From Pseudomonadota bacterium (GTDB taxonomy: Bacteria; Pseudomonadota; Gammaproteobacteria; Xanthomonadales; Xanthomonadaceae): DNA of 64,000 nt. How positions within the stretch are numbered: position 1 is the first letter of the stretch; the number at the start of each line of letters is the position of its first letter. The DNA lies in contig JAFEBX010000020.1 of NCBI GenBank assembly GCA_018242425.1, forward strand, positions 62,001 to 126,000, given 5' to 3'. The position numbers and the translations under genes were made by a program. Below the pieces are notes generated by a model. It saw only the letters and a program-made list of their open reading frames with translations. It made no database searches and was not told the origin of the DNA. Below, piece after piece: positions 26,800 through 37,078 of the stretch.

Positions 26800-28908
26800 T
26801 TGAAGCTACTTCTTCAATCGGAAGCTGCCGAATGTGGGGTGGCTTGCGTCGCTATGCTTGCGAATGAGCATGATTTCAGTATTGACCTCGTCGAACTGCG
26901 TCGCCGCTTCCCGCTGTCGCTCAAAGGTGCCAAACTTGGCCACATCATTTCCATCGCGCAACAGCTCGGGTTCCAGACCCGTGCCTTGCGCCTCGATCTG
27001 GATGATCTGCTCAAGCTCAAACTCCCCTGCATCCTCCACTGGGATCTGAACCACTTTGTAGTGCTGGACAAGGTCGGGAAGTCCAAGGTCACGATTCTGG
27101 ATCCTGCCATCGGCAAGCGGGTGATGAGTCTTGCCGAGGTGTCCGGTCACTTCACCGGCGTCGCCTTGGAATTGACCCCTTCTGCCGAGTTCAAGCCGCA
27201 GAAGGCAGTCCCCACCGTCAGTGCTCGCCAATTGACCGGTCGCATTGCCGGCCTGTGGCCTGCGTTGATCCAAATTCTGGCGCTGTCGGTGGCGCTGCAG
27301 GTCTTCGTCATCCTCGCACCCTTCTACATGCAATGGGTAGTCGATCAGGCGCTGGTCTCGGCGGACAAGAATCTGTTGACGGTGCTGGGCCTCGGCTTCG
27401 GGCTGGCCTTGCTGTTGCAAATCTCTATCGGTCTGCTGCGCGGCTGGTCGGTGGTCTATTTGTCGTCGCGGCTTGGATTGCAATGGATGGGCAATGTCTT
27501 CGCTCATGCCATTCGCCTGCCACTGGATTTCTTCGAGAAACGTCATCTTGGCGACATCACTTCTCGCATGGCCTCGGTGCAGGCGATCCAGAAGACGCTT
27601 ACCACCAGTTTCGTGGAATCGATCATCGATGGCTTGATGGCGGTTGTCACCCTGGGGCTGATGATCTTCTACAGCTGGAAACTTGCCATCATCACTCTGG
27701 TGGCGGTGGGGCTGTATTTCCTGATCCGGGCCATCGCCTATCGGCCGGTGCGTGACCGAACTGAACAGCAGTTGGTAGCTGGGGCCAAACAGCAAACCCA
27801 TCTGCTGGAAACCTTGCGCGGCATGCAAAGTGTCAAGGTCGCCGGGTTGGAATCGCTGCGCCGTGGCATCTACGACAACCTGATGACCGAGACGGTCAAC
27901 AATGACGTTCGATTGGCGCGGATGGGCTTGGGTTTCAATGGACTGAGTCAACTGGTGTTCGGAGCGGAACGCATCGCCGTGATCTGGACCGGCGCCTTGT
28001 TGGCGATGCAGAATGTGTTCTCGGTGGGCATGCTGATTGCCTATCTGGCCTACAAGGACCAGTTCGCCACCCGCATGTCGTCGCTGATCGATAAATGGGT
28101 TGAGTTCCGCATGCTGCGCCTGCATGGCGAGCGTCTGGCCGATATCGTGCTCACCGAGCCCGAGCAGGGCCATGATCTTCCGGAAATCGCCGTGCCGGCC
28201 AGTACGGCCATTCAGGTGGAAGGATTGGGCTTCCGCTACGCCGATGGCGAACCCTGGGTGCTGAAAGACCTCAATCTGTCGATCGATGATGGTGAATCGG
28301 TTGCGATTGTTGGTGCTTCAGGCTGCGGCAAGACTACCTTGGTTAAATTGCTGCTTGGCCTGCTCAAGCCCAATGAAGGCACTATTCGCATCGGCGGCCT
28401 CGACCTGCACAAGACCGGCCCGCGCAACCTGCGAACGATGATGGGTGTAGTCATGCAGGATGACCAACTATTCGCCGGCAGCATCGCCGAAAATATCAGC
28501 CTGTTCGATCAGGAATTCGATCAGGCACGGATTGAACATGCGGGAAAGCTCGCCGCCATCCACGACGAGATCATGGCGATGCCGATGGGCTATCACAGTC
28601 TGATCGGCGACATGGGCAGCTCGCTGTCGGGCGGACAGAAGCAGCGGATCATCTTGGCGCGGGCGTTATACCGCCATCCGCGATTGCTGATCCTGGACGA
28701 AGCCACCAGTCATCTCGACGTGGCCCGCGAACGGCTGGTCAATGATGCCGTCAAGGAGCTCAAGCTGACCAAGGTCATCATTGCCCATCGGCCAGAGACG
28801 ATTGCCAGTGCGGATCGGGTGTTGGTGATGGAGGGCGGAAGGGCCGTGCGGGATTTTAGACCGCTGATGGCGACGGAAACCGAACAGCCTGTGATACTGC
28901 AGGCCTGA
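26800..28908 (+). CDS. C39-peptidase ABC exporter of double-glycine peptides
   Basis: A 702-residue peptidase-containing ABC transporter. Residues 1-130 are a complete C39 peptidase: Gln6, catalytic Cys12 (QSEAAECGVAC), His85 (WDLNHFVVLD) and Asp101 (ILDPAIG). Six membrane helices follow (about 150-430), then the ATPase with GASGCGKTT (from 505), LSGGQ (from 609) and LLILDEATSHLD (from 628). It should remove the GG leaders and export the cores with the HlyD adaptor. The start is TTG at 26800 with GAGGA 7 bases before it; the nearby ATG at 26782 hits a stop after one codon. Closest in type to CvaB-like exporters. Confidence 0.95.
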   Translation: MKLLLQSEAAECGVACVAMLANEHDFSIDLVELRRRFPLSLKGAKLGHIISIAQQLGFQTRALRLDLDDLLKLKLPCILHWDLNHFVVLDKVGKSKVTILDPAIGKRVMSLAEVSGHFTGVALELTPSAEFKPQKAVPTVSARQLTGRIAGLWPALIQILALSVALQVFVILAPFYMQWVVDQALVSADKNLLTVLGLGFGLALLLQISIGLLRGWSVVYLSSRLGLQWMGNVFAHAIRLPLDFFEKRHLGDITSRMASVQAIQKTLTTSFVESIIDGLMAVVTLGLMIFYSWKLAIITLVAVGLYFLIRAIAYRPVRDRTEQQLVAGAKQQTHLLETLRGMQSVKVAGLESLRRGIYDNLMTETVNNDVRLARMGLGFNGLSQLVFGAERIAVIWTGALLAMQNVFSVGMLIAYLAYKDQFATRMSSLIDKWVEFRMLRLHGERLADIVLTEPEQGHDLPEIAVPASTAIQVEGLGFRYADGEPWVLKDLNLSIDDGESVAIVGASGCGKTTLVKLLLGLLKPNEGTIRIGGLDLHKTGPRNLRTMMGVVMQDDQLFAGSIAENISLFDQEFDQARIEHAGKLAAIHDEIMAMPMGYHSLIGDMGSSLSGGQKQRIILARALYRHPRLLILDEATSHLDVARERLVNDAVKELKLTKVIIAHRPETIASADRVLVMEGGRAVRDFRPLMATETEQPVILQA

Positions 28909-28926
28909 TCCATCTAGGAGCCATGC

Positions 28927-29436
28927 GTGTTTAAGGGATTGGATCGCCTTCTTGAGCAAAATCAGGGAAGGTTCGCATCTTGGATAATGCGAAACACATT
29001 GCTGGCGCTGTTTTTGGCGCCATGCATGTTCATCATGGCCGCCCTGGTTGCGCATCTTCTGGGATATTCCATTGGGGAAAATCCCTTGCTGAGGATTCCC
29101 AGGAATCGCTTGATCATTCTGGTGTTGATGGCGCCTTTCTATGAAACGCTGATCCTTGCTGCTCTGGTCTGGGTCATTCGAAAATTCCGCGCCAACGATC
29201 AAATCACGGTATTGGCTGCCACGATTATCTTTGGTCTTCTGCACACTTCCGGGGCGCCGCTCAGGTTTTTCTCAGGCGCAGCAGCTTTTTTTGTCTTTTC
29301 CTGTGCATATGTTTCATGGCAGAAGAGGTCATTTTCCCGTGGCTACTGGGCCGCCGCCTTGCCGCACTTTCTCTTCAACTCTGCAGTAATGGCCCCGTTT
29401 TTATTGGTCACACAATTCACTGTTCACCCAAGTTGA
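28927..29436 (+). CDS. CPBP-family intramembrane protein, degenerate first motif
   Basis: A 169-residue protein with about five hydrophobic helices. It has the second and third CPBP (CAAX protease and bacteriocin-processing) motifs, FGLLH (about residue 101-105) and HFLFN near the end, but the first motif, usually EE, is YET (one glutamate). Start is GTG at 28927 with AGGAG 6 bases before it; the ATG at 28923 is in a frame that stops at once. Members near bacteriocin genes often give self-immunity. Here either immunity or peptide processing is possible; loss of one Glu may mean no protease activity. Confidence 0.75.
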   Translation: MFKGLDRLLEQNQGRFASWIMRNTLLALFLAPCMFIMAALVAHLLGYSIGENPLLRIPRNRLIILVLMAPFYETLILAALVWVIRKFRANDQITVLAATIIFGLLHTSGAPLRFFSGAAAFFVFSCAYVSWQKRSFSRGYWAAALPHFLFNSAVMAPFLLVTQFTVHPS

Positions 29437-29488
29437 CACAGTTTCACTGTGCGGCTCCAGGCCTTGCAGTGCGGTTGCGCAGCTTGAC

Positions 29489-30481
29489 TCAGGTATTAAG
29501 TCCAGTCTCGCCGTCCCGCGCATCCCTAGCCTCATATGCATTCACGATCCGCGCCACCAGCGGATGGCGCACCACGTCGCGCGATTCGAAGAAGGTGAAG
29601 CTGACGCCGTCGACGTCGCGCAACACTTCGATGGCATCGCGCAGGCCGGATTTCACGTGCTTGGGCAGGTCGATCTGGGTCATGTCTCCGGTGATCACCG
29701 CGGTGCTGCCGAAGCCGAGTCGGGTCAGGAACATCTTCATCTGTTCGATGGTGGTGTTCTGCGCTTCGTCGAGGATCACGAAGGCATCGTTGAGCGTGCG
29801 ACCGCGCATGTAGGCGAGCGGCGCGATCTCGATCACCGACTTCTCCAGCAGCTTGACCACTTTCTCCACGCCGAGCATCTCGTACAACGCGTCGTAGAGC
29901 GGGCGCAGGTAGGGATCGACCTTCTGGGTGAGATCGCCGGGCAGGAAGCCGAGCTTCTCGCCGGCCTCGACCGCCGGGCGAACGAGGATCAATCGTTGCA
30001 CGCGTGATTCATTCAAGGCATCGACCGCCATCGCCACGGCGAGGAAGGTCTTGCCGGTGCCTGCCGGTCCGATGCCGAAGTTGATGTCGTGGGTGGCGAT
30101 TTCGTGCAGGTATTTCTTCTGGTTGGCGCCGCGCCCCTTGATGTTGCCGCGCTTGACCCGCACCGAAACTTCCTGCGGGATGTAATCGTCGTCGCGGGTA
30201 CCGCCGTTGATCGGCGCGAATGCGGCGAGACGGACGTTGATGGCGTGGTCGTCCAGCGTCTCGCCCGCGGTCTCGTCATAGAGCGAACGCAGCAGGCGTT
30301 CGGTGTCGGCGACGGCGGATGCATCTTCACCGGTCACGCGGAACACGTTGCCGCGATTGGCGATCTCCACGCCCATTCGGAGTTCGATCTGGCGCAGGTG
30401 CGCGTCGAACGCCCCGGCCAGGTTGGCCAGCCGCGTGGTGTCGTCGGGATCGAGGGTGAAATCGCGTTGGGGTGTACTCAT
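29489..30481 (-). CDS. phoH: PhoH-like ATPase
   Basis: 330 residues with an N-terminal KH-like region ([20 protein letters not shown]) and the PhoH ATPase: Walker [10 protein letters not shown], Walker [11 protein letters not shown], and [10 protein letters not shown]. PhoH-type proteins are RNA-associated NTPases that normally precede ybeY in an operon. Here the next genes on its strand, an XRE regulator and ybeY, are over 4.9 kb away across the bacteriocin cassette. The start at 30481 was chosen from the PhoH N-terminus MSTPQRDF. Confidence 0.93.
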   Translation of the reverse strand: MSTPQRDFTLDPDDTTRLANLAGAFDAHLRQIELRMGVEIANRGNVFRVTGEDASAVADTERLLRSLYDETAGETLDDHAINVRLAAFAPINGGTRDDDYIPQEVSVRVKRGNIKGRGANQKKYLHEIATHDINFGIGPAGTGKTFLAVAMAVDALNESRVQRLILVRPAVEAGEKLGFLPGDLTQKVDPYLRPLYDALYEMLGVEKVVKLLEKSVIEIAPLAYMRGRTLNDAFVILDEAQNTTIEQMKMFLTRLGFGSTAVITGDMTQIDLPKHVKSGLRDAIEVLRDVDGVSFTFFESRDVVRHPLVARIVNAYEARDARDGETGLNT

Positions 30482-30557
30482 ATGTGCATAGGGTACCGCT
30501 TGCCATCGGCCCCGGCATTGTCCACAGTCGGGAATTCCGGCGAAACGGGGATGGGCG

Positions 30558-32234
30558 ATGCAGGCGAAAGAAATGATCCGGGCGGGCGCGTTGGCGGTGA
30601 TTCTCGCCATCCCGGGGCCGATTTTGGCGGCCGGCGGTGTCACCGTGGTGACCGCACAGCGCATCCACACCATGAATCCGGCGCAACCGCACGCGCAGGC
30701 GATGGCGTATGACGACGGCGGCGCGATTCTTGCACTGGGGGATGCCGCCGCGTTGATGAAGCGCTGGCCGCAGGCGAAGCGCGTCGATGCCGGGCAGGCG
30801 ACGATCATTCCAGGCCTGATCGACGCGCATGGTCATGTCTCCGAGCTGGGCCGGATGCGCGCGGGCGTCGATCTCACCGGGGCGGCGAGCAAGGAGGATG
30901 TACTGCGCCGCACGCGCGAATTCGTGGCGAAACCCGGCAACGACAAGGGCTGGATCATCGGCTGGGGCTGGGACCAGAACCGCTGGCCGGTCAAGGAATT
31001 TCCCGGCGCTGCCGATCTGGACGCGCAGTTCCATGATCGTCCGGTGTGGCTGCATCGCGTCGATGGCCATGCCGGTTGGGCCAACAGTGCGGCGATGAAA
31101 CTGATCAAACGCGATCTGTCGGGAACGTGGCAGCCGGATGGCGGCAAAATCGTGCGTGATGCGGCAGGCAAGCCGACTGGCGTGTTCGTCGATGGCGCGA
31201 TGGCGCTGATGGACGAGGTGCGCCCTCCGCCGACACAGGCCGAGACCGAACATCAACTCGAACTCGCGATGGGTGAGGCGGTCGCCAACGGCCTGACCGG
31301 CGTTCATGACGCCGGCATCCCGCTGTCGGAACTTCGCGCCTACCAGCATCTTGCCGATGGCGGGAAATTGCCGTTGCGCATTACCGCGATGGCGGATGGC
31401 GACAGCGATGCATTGAACGAGTTGTGCCGCAGCGGCTTGTACCGACATCCATCGGGCCGGTTGCAGATGCGCACGGTGAAACTGTATGCCGACGGCGCGC
31501 TTGGCAGTCGCGGTGCGGCGTTGCTCGCCGACTACAGCGACGACCACGGCAATCGCGGCATCATGGTGACGTCGCCGGAAGCACTGCTCGCGGCCGAGAC
31601 CAAGGCCAGGCGCTGCGGCGTGCAGGTTGCGACCCATGCCATCGGCGATCGCGGCGATCGCGTGGTGCTGGATACCTACGAGAAGGCGCTAGGCGCCGAT
31701 GCAGCGAATGATCATCGCTGGCGAATCGAGCACGCGCAGATCATTGCGCCGGAAGACCTCCATCGGGTGAAGAAGCTCCACCTGATCGCATCGATGCAGC
31801 CGACCCACGCCACCAGCGACATGCCGTGGGCGGAAGATCGCATCGGGCCGCAGCGCATCACCGGTGCCTATGCCTGGCGCAAGTTGCGCGATGATGGCGT
31901 TCTGCTCGCCCTGGGTTCGGATTTCCCGGTGGAATCGGTCGATCCGCGCCTCGGCCTTGCATCTGCGGTCACGCGCGCCGACGCCAAGGGATTTCCGGTC
32001 GGTGGCTGGTATCCGGAGCAAAAGTTGACGGCCTATGAAGCCTTGCGTGGTTTCACCCGGGATGCTGCCTACGCCGGATTCGCCGAGAAGGAGGTCGGCA
32101 GCCTTGAAGAGGGCAAGCGCGCCGACTTCGTCGTGATGGACAGGGATCCGCTGGCGATCGACCCGTTCCAGTTGCGCGACCTGAAAGTGCAAGCGACCTA
32201 TGTGGATGGAAAGGCCGTGTATCAGGCGAAGTGA
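30558..32234 (+). CDS. Exported amidohydrolase (YtcJ/NfdA type)
   Basis: 558 residues with a signal peptide (AGALAVILAIPGPILAAG) and the metal ligands of the amidohydrolase barrel: the HxH pair in DAHGH, VDGHAGWANS, the VKLYADGALGSRG lysine strand, ATHAIGDR, RIEHAQ and the final aspartate in LGSDFP. The cover domain is made from both ends (VTVVTAQRIHTMNP and KRADFVVMDRDP). Family members hydrolyse amide or formamide bonds of varied substrates; this one is unassigned. It is divergent from phoH and followed by a terminator. Confidence 0.87.
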   Translation: MQAKEMIRAGALAVILAIPGPILAAGGVTVVTAQRIHTMNPAQPHAQAMAYDDGGAILALGDAAALMKRWPQAKRVDAGQATIIPGLIDAHGHVSELGRMRAGVDLTGAASKEDVLRRTREFVAKPGNDKGWIIGWGWDQNRWPVKEFPGAADLDAQFHDRPVWLHRVDGHAGWANSAAMKLIKRDLSGTWQPDGGKIVRDAAGKPTGVFVDGAMALMDEVRPPPTQAETEHQLELAMGEAVANGLTGVHDAGIPLSELRAYQHLADGGKLPLRITAMADGDSDALNELCRSGLYRHPSGRLQMRTVKLYADGALGSRGAALLADYSDDHGNRGIMVTSPEALLAAETKARRCGVQVATHAIGDRGDRVVLDTYEKALGADAANDHRWRIEHAQIIAPEDLHRVKKLHLIASMQPTHATSDMPWAEDRIGPQRITGAYAWRKLRDDGVLLALGSDFPVESVDPRLGLASAVTRADAKGFPVGGWYPEQKLTAYEALRGFTRDAAYAGFAEKEVGSLEEGKRADFVVMDRDPLAIDPFQLRDLKVQATYVDGKAVYQAK

Positions 32235-32260
32235 ATTCCGCAACCCTCGCTCGAACGAAT

Positions 32261-32295
32261 AACCGCCCGGTGATCCCGGGCGGTTTTCTTTTTTC
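32261..32295 (+). terminator. Rho-independent terminator of the amidohydrolase gene
   Basis: AACCGCCCGG (32261-32270) and CCGGGCGGTT (32276-32285) form a perfect 10-base-pair stem, followed by TTCTTTTTT. It lies 26 bases after the stop and just before the end of the convergent aceA. Confidence 0.9.
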
Positions 32296-32298
32296 CGA

Positions 32299-33600
32299 TC
32301 AGGCCGCGACTGCCTGCGGATGGAACTGCTCTTCTTCCGTCGATCCCTTCAGCGCGGTCGTTGACGACTTGCCGCCCTGGATGGTCTGCGTCACCGCATC
32401 GAAGTAGCCGGTGCCGACTTCGCGCTGGTGCTTCACTGCGGTGAAGCCGCGTTCGGCGGCGGCGAATTCCGCTTCCTGCAACTCGACGAAGGCGCTCATC
32501 TGGCGCTGGGCGTAACCGTGCGCGAGGTTGAACATCGAGTAGTTGAGCGCGTGGAAGCCGGCCAGGGTGATGAACTGGAACTTGTAGCCGTAGCTGGCGA
32601 TTTCCTGCTGGAAGCGCGCGATGGTGGCGTCGTCGAGGTTCTTCTTCCAGTTGAAGCTCGGCGAGCAGTTGTAGGCCAGCAGCTTGCCGGGATACTTCGC
32701 GTGGATCGCCTCGGCGAACTTGCGCGCGAATTCCAGGTCGGGCTTGCCGGTTTCGCACCACACCAGGTCGGCGTAGGGCGCGTAGGCGAGGCCACGGCTG
32801 ATCGCCTGGTCGAGGCCCTTGTCCGTCTTGTAGAAGCCTTCGATCGTGCGTTCCCCGGTGCAGAACGGCTTGTCGTTGTCGTCGACATCGCTGGTCAGCA
32901 GGTCGGCGGCCTCGGCGTCGGTGCGGGCGACGATCAGCGTCGGCACGCCCATCACGTCGGCCGCCAGGCGTGCAGCGGTGAGCTTTTCGATCGCCTCGCG
33001 CGTCGGCACCAGCACCTTGCCGCCCATGTGGCCGCACTTCTTCACCGATGCGAGCTGGTCCTCGAAATGCACGCCGGAAGCGCCGGCCTCGATCATCGCC
33101 TTCATCAGTTCGAACGCGTTGAGCACGCCGCCGAAACCGGCTTCGGCGTCGGCGACGATCGGTTGCAGGTAGTCGATGCTGTTGTCGCCCTCGGCATGGC
33201 TCAGCTGATCGGCGCGCAGCAATGTGTTGTTGATGCGCTTCACCACTTGCGGCACCGAATTGGCCGGATACAGCGACTGGTCCGGATACATCTCGCCGGC
33301 AAGATTGGCATCGGCAGCGACCTGCCAGCCCGACAGGTAGATCGCCTTCAGCCCGGCCTTGACCTGCTGCATCGCCTGGTTGCCGGTGAGCGCGCCGAGC
33401 GCGTTGACGAAGTCCTCGCGGTTCAGCGAATTCCACAGTTTTTCGGCGCCGATCCTTGCGATCGAATGTTCGACATGCACGGTGCCGCGCAGGCGCACCA
33501 CGTCTTCTGCGCTGTAGTCGCGGCGGATGCCGGCCCAGCGCGGGTTGTTGCTCCACTCGTGCCTGAGTTGTTCGGCGGAGGGAAGAGTGTTCGTGCTCAT
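32299..33600 (-). CDS. aceA: Isocitrate lyase
   Basis: 433 residues with the active-site loop KKCGHMGGK and the conserved [12 protein letters not shown] and [13 protein letters not shown] segments. It splits isocitrate to glyoxylate and succinate, the first step of the glyoxylate shunt used on acetate and fatty acids. AGGAG precedes the ATG at 33600. It lies 44 bases after aceB in the same direction, forming an aceB-aceA operon. Confidence 0.96.
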   Translation of the reverse strand: MSTNTLPSAEQLRHEWSNNPRWAGIRRDYSAEDVVRLRGTVHVEHSIARIGAEKLWNSLNREDFVNALGALTGNQAMQQVKAGLKAIYLSGWQVAADANLAGEMYPDQSLYPANSVPQVVKRINNTLLRADQLSHAEGDNSIDYLQPIVADAEAGFGGVLNAFELMKAMIEAGASGVHFEDQLASVKKCGHMGGKVLVPTREAIEKLTAARLAADVMGVPTLIVARTDAEAADLLTSDVDDNDKPFCTGERTIEGFYKTDKGLDQAISRGLAYAPYADLVWCETGKPDLEFARKFAEAIHAKYPGKLLAYNCSPSFNWKKNLDDATIARFQQEIASYGYKFQFITLAGFHALNYSMFNLAHGYAQRQMSAFVELQEAEFAAAERGFTAVKHQREVGTGYFDAVTQTIQGGKSSTTALKGSTEEEQFHPQAVAA

Positions 33601-33644
33601 GCGGATCTCCTGGCGTGCGGTTTGAGTGGTGGGTGGAACGGGGA

Positions 33645-35261
<1,617 letters not shown>

Positions 35262-35313
35262 CGGCGGGATCTGCGACGCAGCGATCTGCTGCACTGCAAC
35301 CATCCGGCGGCGG

Positions 35314-35341
35314 ATAGTATTTCGCAACGCAAAGTTGTCAA
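35314..35341 (-). promoter_or_regulatory. Sigma-70 promoter of aceBA, with possible LysR site
   Basis: On the minus strand TTGACA (35341-35336), a 16-base spacer and TACTAT (35319-35314): the clearest -35/-10 pair in the window. CAAC (35325-35328) and GTTG (35334-35337) make a small inverted repeat over the -35 box, a possible site for the divergent LysR protein. Confidence 0.7.
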
Positions 35342-35379
35342 TCGAATATATTTGGAAAATTAATACTCAAGCCCTGGCC

Positions 35380-36348
35380 ATGAGCGAAGACCGCGACCAC
35401 GCGCCACGCTTCTCCTACAAGGGCAGCCGCCTCAAGCCCTTGCGTGCCTTCTGCCAGGTGGCGCGGCTGGGCTCGATCTCGCGGGCGGCCGAAGCGCTGT
35501 TCCTCAGCCAGCCGGCGGTGAGCCTGCAGATCCAGGCGCTCGAGCGCGAGTTCGGCACGCGACTGTTCCAGCGCCAGGGTCGTCGCCTCGATCTCAGCGA
35601 AGACGGCACGCTGCTCTATGGATTGGTCGCGCCGCTGGTCGATGGCCTCGATGGCCTGCACGGCAACTTCCGCGAGGCGTCGCAAGGGAAGGGCACGGGT
35701 GAGCTGCAGATCGCGGCGGGCACCTCGACCATCCTCCACCTATTGCCGCCGATCGTTGCCGCGTTCAAGGCCGCGCACCCCGACGTCAAGTTGACGCTGC
35801 ACAACGTCACCGGCGCCGGTGGATTGGAAATGTTGCGCGCCGACAAGGTCGATCTCGCGGTCGGCTCGATGCTCGACGTGCCGAACGACATCCGCTACGC
35901 GCCAGCCTACGACTTCGATCCGATGCTGATCATGCCGCCCGACCATCCGCTGGCCGGCAAGCAGGACATCACGCTGTCGGATCTCTCGCCCTACGGGTTG
36001 ATCCTGCCGCCGCAGCGACTCACCACTTATCGCTTCGTCGATCTCGTTTTCCAGCGCGCGCGCGTGCCCTACACCGTGGCGATGGAAGTCGGCGGCTGGG
36101 AGATCATCAAGCAATACGTGGCGATGGGCATGGGCATCAGCATCGTGACCTCGATCTGCCTGACGCCCGCCGATCACGAGCGTCTCGTCGCACGTTCACT
36201 GGCGCGCTACTTCCCCTCGCGCAGCTATGGCGTGGTGTTGCGCAAGGGCAAGTTCCTGTCGAAACACGCTCGGGCTTTCGTCGACCTCATCAAGCCCGGC
36301 CTGCTGGATGCCCGCGACTACTACCACAGCGGCCATTCCGAACGTTGA
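35380..36348 (+). CDS. LysR-family regulator, probably of aceBA
   Basis: 322 residues: winged HTH at the N-terminus (LRAFCQVARLGSISRAAEAL, FLSQPAVSLQIQALEREFG) and an effector-binding domain (LQIAAGTSTILHLLPPIVAA onwards). Divergent placing next to aceB, with a 118-base shared region, suggests it controls the glyoxylate shunt; the effector is unknown. The ATG at 35380 follows an A+T-rich region; longer in-frame starts run into aceB and are rejected. Confidence 0.87.
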   Translation: MSEDRDHAPRFSYKGSRLKPLRAFCQVARLGSISRAAEALFLSQPAVSLQIQALEREFGTRLFQRQGRRLDLSEDGTLLYGLVAPLVDGLDGLHGNFREASQGKGTGELQIAAGTSTILHLLPPIVAAFKAAHPDVKLTLHNVTGAGGLEMLRADKVDLAVGSMLDVPNDIRYAPAYDFDPMLIMPPDHPLAGKQDITLSDLSPYGLILPPQRLTTYRFVDLVFQRARVPYTVAMEVGGWEIIKQYVAMGMGISIVTSICLTPADHERLVARSLARYFPSRSYGVVLRKGKFLSKHARAFVDLIKPGLLDARDYYHSGHSER

Positions 36349-36383
36349 TCGACCGGTTCCATCCCGCTCATGATCGGCACTTG

Positions 36384-36411
36384 ATATTTAATCATCTGTT
36401 GAATTAAATAT
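36384..36411. promoter_or_regulatory. Perfect 9-10-9 inverted repeat, candidate TetR operator
   Basis: ATATTTAAT (36384-36392) and ATTAAATAT (36403-36411) are exact reverse complements around a 10-base spacer, ending 4 bases before the TetR start codon. TTGATA (36381) and TTAAAT (36404) could be -35 and -10 boxes 17 bases apart, so the repeat would cover the promoter. Autorepression is inferred. Confidence 0.65.
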
Positions 36412-36415
36412 ACGG

Positions 36416-37078
36416 ATGGCTGCGATCCGTGCCCCCCGTGCCCGCACCCCGGGCCGCCCCGTGACCGGTGGCGCCGACGTGCGCGAGCGCTTGCTGGATG
36501 CCGCGCTGGCCTGTTTCGTGCGTGACGGCATCGCGGCGACGTCGTTGCGGCGCATCGCCATCGAGGCGGGCGTGACGCCGGCGATGCTGCATTACTACTT
36601 CGGTGACAAGGAGCAGCTCCTGACCGAGCTGGCGCAGGAGCGCATCGCGCCTGCGGTGACGCGCGTGCGTGAATCGCTGCTGGCCGCCGGCGACGACATC
36701 CATGCGCTGGTCGTTGCGTTCGTGCGCGGGATGATGCGCAGCATCGAAGCCAGTCCGTGGTTGCCGGCACTGTGGGTGCGCGAAGTCCTGGCCGAAGGTG
36801 GCGGCTTGCGCGACCACCTGGTGAACGTGATCGGACCTCAGGTGCCGCGGATGCTGGCGGAACGTTTTGCCGCTGCGCGTCGTCGTGGACATATTCCGCG
36901 TGATGTCGATCCGGCGTTGCTGGTGACGTCACTGGTCGGCATGACGATGTTTCCCGCCGCTGGCGCGCCGGTGTGGATGCGGATGTTTCCGGGCAAGACG
37001 ATGAGTCCGCGTGCGATTGAACGCCATGCCATTGCCATGCTGGAGCATGGCCTGGGACTGGAGGGTCCTGCGAAATGA
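36416..37078 (+). CDS. TetR-family regulator of the adjacent exporter
   Basis: 220 residues with a TetR HTH (RERLLDAALACFVRDGIAATSLRRIAIEAGVTPAMLHYYFGDKEQL region, about 22-70) and a helical ligand domain. It is the first gene of an operon with a HlyD-like lipoprotein, an ABC ATPase and an ABC permease, each overlapping the next by 4 bases. The layout recalls E. coli cecR-ybhGFSR, but with one permease. There is no ribosome site and a perfect inverted repeat ends just before the ATG, so the mRNA may be leaderless. Confidence 0.88.
   Translation: MAAIRAPRARTPGRPVTGGADVRERLLDAALACFVRDGIAATSLRRIAIEAGVTPAMLHYYFGDKEQLLTELAQERIAPAVTRVRESLLAAGDDIHALVVAFVRGMMRSIEASPWLPALWVREVLAEGGGLRDHLVNVIGPQVPRMLAERFAAARRRGHIPRDVDPALLVTSLVGMTMFPAAGAPVWMRMFPGKTMSPRAIERHAIAMLEHGLGLEGPAK

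Noticed and set aside
24802..28908. Lanthipeptide, microcin with disulfides, or other modified RiPP locus
   Set aside because: The two cores have no cysteine and no modification enzyme (LanM, YcaO, radical SAM) is coded in the cassette.
24124..29436. Prophage or insertion sequence as carrier of the cassette
   Set aside because: The XRE protein could suggest a phage repressor, but no integrase, transposase, terminal repeats or structural phage genes are present.
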